A stretch of DNA of 64,000 nucleotides. Source: Ruminococcaceae bacterium HV4-5-B5C (GTDB lineage: Bacteria; Bacillota; Clostridia; Oscillospirales; Acutalibacteraceae). Where the stretch lies: positions 186,001-250,000 of the forward strand of contig FXYJ02000006.1 of assembly GCA_900184925.1 (NCBI GenBank), written 5' to 3'. Under the pieces are notes generated by a model. That model was not told the DNA's origin, made no database searches, and saw nothing but the letters and a program-made list of their open reading frames with translations. Both the position numbers and the translations under genes were made by a program. Below, piece after piece: positions 61,295 to 64,000 of the stretch; position 1 is the first letter of the stretch, and each line of letters begins with the position of its first letter.

Positions 61295-62521
61295 ATGTAC
61301 GATCTTGCGGTCATCGGGGGAGGAGCCTCCGGCCTCGCGGCGGCGCTCGCAGCCGCGGAAGCGGCAAAAAGAGCGGGCCGGCCTCTTAGGGCCGCCGTTC
61401 TGGAAAAGAATCCGCGCGTCGGGAAAAAGCTGCTGATCACGGGGAACGGCCGCTGCAACCTCACGAACTTGGGCGCCGGACCGGAAAAATACTACGGTGA
61501 CGTGGGCGGTGCGGCGGAGATCTTTCGGCGGTTCCCGCCGGAAAAAATCATCAGCCTGTTCCGGGAACACGGATTGCTTTGCCGTACGCTGGACGAGGGG
61601 CGCGTCTACCCGTACAGTCTTCAGGCTTCGTCGGTGCTGAATATCCTGCGGGCGGGTCTGGATGCGGCGGGTGTGGAAACCGTCTGCGATTTTCCCGTGT
61701 GCCGCATTGAGAATATTCCGGGCGGGTTCGCTCTCGTGTCCGAAACAAAAGCCGTGAAAGCGAAAAGGGTGGTCGTTGCCTGCGGGGGGCGCGCGTGCCC
61801 GCAGTCCGGCTCGGAGGGGGACGGCTATGCCCTTGTGCGGCCGTTCGGCCATACGGCGACGCGCCTGAGCCCTGCTCTGGCGCAGATCCGCACCGACGCG
61901 AAGCGCGTCCGGGCGCTCAAGGGTGTGCGCTGCACCGCCGAAGTCACCCTCCTGCATGGCGGAAGGGAATTGAAAAAAACGCGCGGAGAAGTGCAGTTTA
62001 CCGAGAATTCCCTTTCCGGAATCTGTATTTTTGAGTTTGCCCGTTTTTTAGGTGAATATGAGGCGGCAGAGCTGGAGGTCACGCTCGACCTTGCGCCGGA
62101 GTATGGGATTCCGGAGCTGGAAACACTGCTCTGTGCAGGAGTGAACCGGGACGCCGAAATGCCGGCGGCTGCGGCGTCGGAGGGCATTCTCTGCAAGGCG
62201 CTCGGCGGCGAGGTGACGAAAACGGCGCTCGGGAATGCGTCGGTTCCCGCCGGTTCGCTGACGGCACAGGACGTGCGTGCCGTGGCGGAGACGATCAAAC
62301 GGTTCCGGTTCCCCGTGCTGGGGGCCGCGCCGTGGCAGAACGCGCAGGTCACAGCGGGCGGCGTGCCGCTTGCCGAGGTGGACGCGAACCTGCAGTCGAG
62401 GTTCTGCAAAGGGCTGTTCCTCTGCGGGGAAATTCTTAATATCGACGGCGGCTGCGGCGGCTATAATCTGCACTGGGCCTGGGCAAGCGGAGTCGCGGCG
62501 GGACTTGCCGCCGTACGTTGA
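61295..62521 (+). CDS. NAD(P)/FAD-dependent oxidoreductase, HI0933/BaiN-like family
   Basis: A 408-residue flavoprotein. The FAD dinucleotide motif AVIGGGASGLAAA is at residues 5-17, GKKLLITGNGRCNLTN near 50 is diagnostic of the HI0933 family, VVACGGRACPQSGSEGDGY near 160 is the second FAD contact, and CGEILNIDGGCGGYNLHWAWASG forms the C-terminal FAD motif. BaiN, a member from bile-acid-metabolising clostridia, has been linked to steroid reduction, but most members have unknown substrates. An AAAGGAG site precedes the ATG. Confidence 0.92.
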   Translation: MYDLAVIGGGASGLAAALAAAEAAKRAGRPLRAAVLEKNPRVGKKLLITGNGRCNLTNLGAGPEKYYGDVGGAAEIFRRFPPEKIISLFREHGLLCRTLDEGRVYPYSLQASSVLNILRAGLDAAGVETVCDFPVCRIENIPGGFALVSETKAVKAKRVVVACGGRACPQSGSEGDGYALVRPFGHTATRLSPALAQIRTDAKRVRALKGVRCTAEVTLLHGGRELKKTRGEVQFTENSLSGICIFEFARFLGEYEAAELEVTLDLAPEYGIPELETLLCAGVNRDAEMPAAAASEGILCKALGGEVTKTALGNASVPAGSLTAQDVRAVAETIKRFRFPVLGAAPWQNAQVTAGGVPLAEVDANLQSRFCKGLFLCGEILNIDGGCGGYNLHWAWASGVAAGLAAVR

Positions 62522-62544
62522 AACCGGGGAGAAACGGAGAAAAC

Positions 62545-64000
62545 ATGTATCATATCACCGACATCCGTCTGGAACTGGACGGCACGGAGAAAGACTTAAA
62601 ACGCGAGGCAGCAAGGCGGCTGCGGGTCAGACCGGAGGAAATCCGCTCGCTGAAGCTCAGCCGCCGTTCGGTGGACGCCCGCCGGAAGGACGACGTTCAT
62701 TTCATCTGCGCGGCAGACGCGGAATGTGCACGGAACAATGCTCCGCGCGACCGGAAAATTTCAAAGGCGGAACCGTACCGCTACCTCCTGCCGGAGCGCG
62801 GGCCGCTGGAAACACGGCCCGTCGTCGTCGGGTTCGGCCCGGCGGGGATGTTCGCGGCGCTGATTCTGGCACAGGCGGGGCAGCGCCCCATTGTCCTCGA
62901 GCGCGGTTCCCGCGTGGAGGAGCGGCAGAAGCGGACGGAGAAATTCTGGAACACAGGCACGCTCGACCCGGAGTGCAATGTGCAGTTCGGCGAAGGCGGG
63001 GCGGGCACGTTTTCGGACGGTAAACTCAACACCGGCACGAAGGACCCGCGCATCCGCAAGGTGCTTGAGGAGTTTGCGGCGGCGGGGGCGCCGGAGGAGA
63101 TTCTGTATCTCGCAAAGCCGCACATCGGCACCGACCTGCTCCCCGGCGTGGTGCGCAGTCTCCGGGAGACGATTCTTTCGCTCGGCGGCGAGATCTTTTT
63201 CGACTCAAAGATGACCTCCCTCCTGACCCGGGACGGTCGCGTGCGCGGCGTGGAGTTTCAGCGCAGGGGCGGGCATCCGGAGCAAATTGAGACGCAGAAC
63301 GTCGTTCTTGCAGTCGGCCACAGTGCGCGGGACACGTTCACCATGCTGGAGGCGGCGGGTCTTCCGATGGAAGCGAAGGCGTTTGCGGTCGGGGCACGCA
63401 TCGAGCACCCGCAGAGCCTTGTCGACGCGGCGCAGTACGGAAAATTCGCGGGACACCCCGCCCTCGGCGCAGCGGATTACAAGCTTGCCGTCCACCTCCA
63501 AAACGGACGGGGGGTCTATACGTTCTGCATGTGCCCGGGCGGCGCGGTCGTTGCGGCGGCGAGCGAACCGGGGCGTCTGGTCACGAACGGCATGAGTGAG
63601 TTTGCGCGAGCGGGGGCGAATGCGAATTCAGCTTTGCTTGTGAACGTGGGGCCGGAGGATTTCGGCGGCGAAGGGCCGCTTGCGGGCGTCGAATTCCAGC
63701 GTCGGCTGGAAGAAAAGGCGTTTGTGCTCGGCGGCGGGAATTATCATGCGCCGGTTCAGCGTGTGGAAGATTTCCTTGCCCGGAGGGCGTCGTCCGGATT
63801 CGGTGACGTTGTGCCCACCTATTCCGTTGGCGTGACGCCGTGCTCGCTTGACGGCTGTCTCCCGGAGTTTATTACCGACTCCATGCGGGAGGGCCTGCGC
63901 CTGATGGACGCCCGCCTGCGTGGCTTTGCACACCCGGACGCAGTTCTGACCGCCGTGGAAAGCCGCTCGTCTTCGCCGGTGCGGCTGCTTCGCGGCGAAG
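62545..64000 (+). CDS. Uncharacterised FAD-dependent dehydrogenase (COG2509 type), cut by window edge
   Basis: The frame is open from ATG 62545 to the right edge (485 codons) and lacks its C-terminus. After an N-terminal domain of about 85 residues comes the FAD motif VVVGFGPAGMFAALILAQAG. The conserved QFGEGGAGTFSDGKLNTGTKD, GHSARDTFTMLE and FCMCPGGAVVAAASEPG follow, and all three mark this family. It lies 23 bases after the HI0933-type gene, so two different flavoprotein families share one transcript. Substrate is unknown. Confidence 0.9.
   Translation, partial: MYHITDIRLELDGTEKDLKREAARRLRVRPEEIRSLKLSRRSVDARRKDDVHFICAADAECARNNAPRDRKISKAEPYRYLLPERGPLETRPVVVGFGPAGMFAALILAQAGQRPIVLERGSRVEERQKRTEKFWNTGTLDPECNVQFGEGGAGTFSDGKLNTGTKDPRIRKVLEEFAAAGAPEEILYLAKPHIGTDLLPGVVRSLRETILSLGGEIFFDSKMTSLLTRDGRVRGVEFQRRGGHPEQIETQNVVLAVGHSARDTFTMLEAAGLPMEAKAFAVGARIEHPQSLVDAAQYGKFAGHPALGAADYKLAVHLQNGRGVYTFCMCPGGAVVAAASEPGRLVTNGMSEFARAGANANSALLVNVGPEDFGGEGPLAGVEFQRRLEEKAFVLGGGNYHAPVQRVEDFLARRASSGFGDVVPTYSVGVTPCSLDGCLPEFITDSMREGLRLMDARLRGFAHPDAVLTAVESRSSSPVRLLRGE

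Overview
The window comes from a GC-rich, motile, endospore-forming Gram-positive anaerobe, most likely a clostridium of the Oscillospirales type. Three things support this: a Firmicutes-style fla/flg gene order with the FliW-CsrA-flagellin module, the sporulation genes spoIIID and spoIIE, and sigma-A promoters with consensus Shine-Dalgarno sites. No rRNA, tRNA, CRISPR array, transposase or prophage was seen. The backbone reads as ordinary chromosome.

Layout. From 1 to 7,160 (minus strand) lies the early flagellar operon flgB-flgC-fliE-fliF-fliG-fliH-fliI-fliJ-fliK, with fliK running off the left edge and a sigma-A type promoter at 7320-7348. Diverging from it, 7,500-14,230 (plus strand) holds the late operon flgM-flgN-flgK-flgL-(unknown)-fliW-csrA and then flagellin. 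flgM and flagellin each have a near-perfect sigma-28 promoter. The flagellin leader carries a hairpin whose loop holds a CsrA-type GGA, plus a GGA-containing Shine-Dalgarno, so the FliW/CsrA/flagellin feedback loop is visible in the DNA. A TPR-like glycosyltransferase and enolase follow. Positions 17,070-22,280 hold a response regulator, a sensor kinase and an FtsX-type ABC exporter, with helically phased TTAAG repeats in front of the transporter. 

The region 22,400-36,700 is mixed. It has a polytopic membrane protein, a pair of small membrane proteins, an SDR, an RNA 2',3'-cyclic phosphodiesterase, a chemoreceptor, a large GH2 beta-galactosidase, SpoIIID, a phasin-like/UbiB pair, an Lrp regulator with an attenuator-like leader, a 56-codon ORF with its own terminator, and a HAD phosphatase followed by an aromatic-acid-exporter-like protein. 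From 37,000 to 46,000 there is a FemABX transferase with a membrane-anchored VanX-type dipeptidase, a lipoprotein, a TetR-controlled ABC exporter with a visible operator, an iron alcohol dehydrogenase and an HTH-membrane protein. From 46,000 to 57,000 there is a condensation-superfamily acyltransferase, a ClC antiporter with an RCK-C tail, a left-handed beta-helix protein, a dockerin-like secreted protein, trpS, an aminotransferase, spoIIE, tatD and a GNAT. From 57,870 to the end come metG, an LCP ligase, a 45-codon membrane peptide, and two adjacent FAD-dependent oxidoreductases, the second cut by the window edge.

The most unexplained stretch is 57,040-57,801, between metG and the GNAT gene. 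It holds two ~226-bp imperfect direct repeats with strong hairpins and no convincing ORF. Between them lies a third hairpin module that looks like a diverged inverted relative. In two short stems, differences between the repeats keep pairing only if the minus strand is the RNA (G-U wobbles instead of A-C mismatches). This suggests an uncharacterised structured RNA or RNA-like repeat element.
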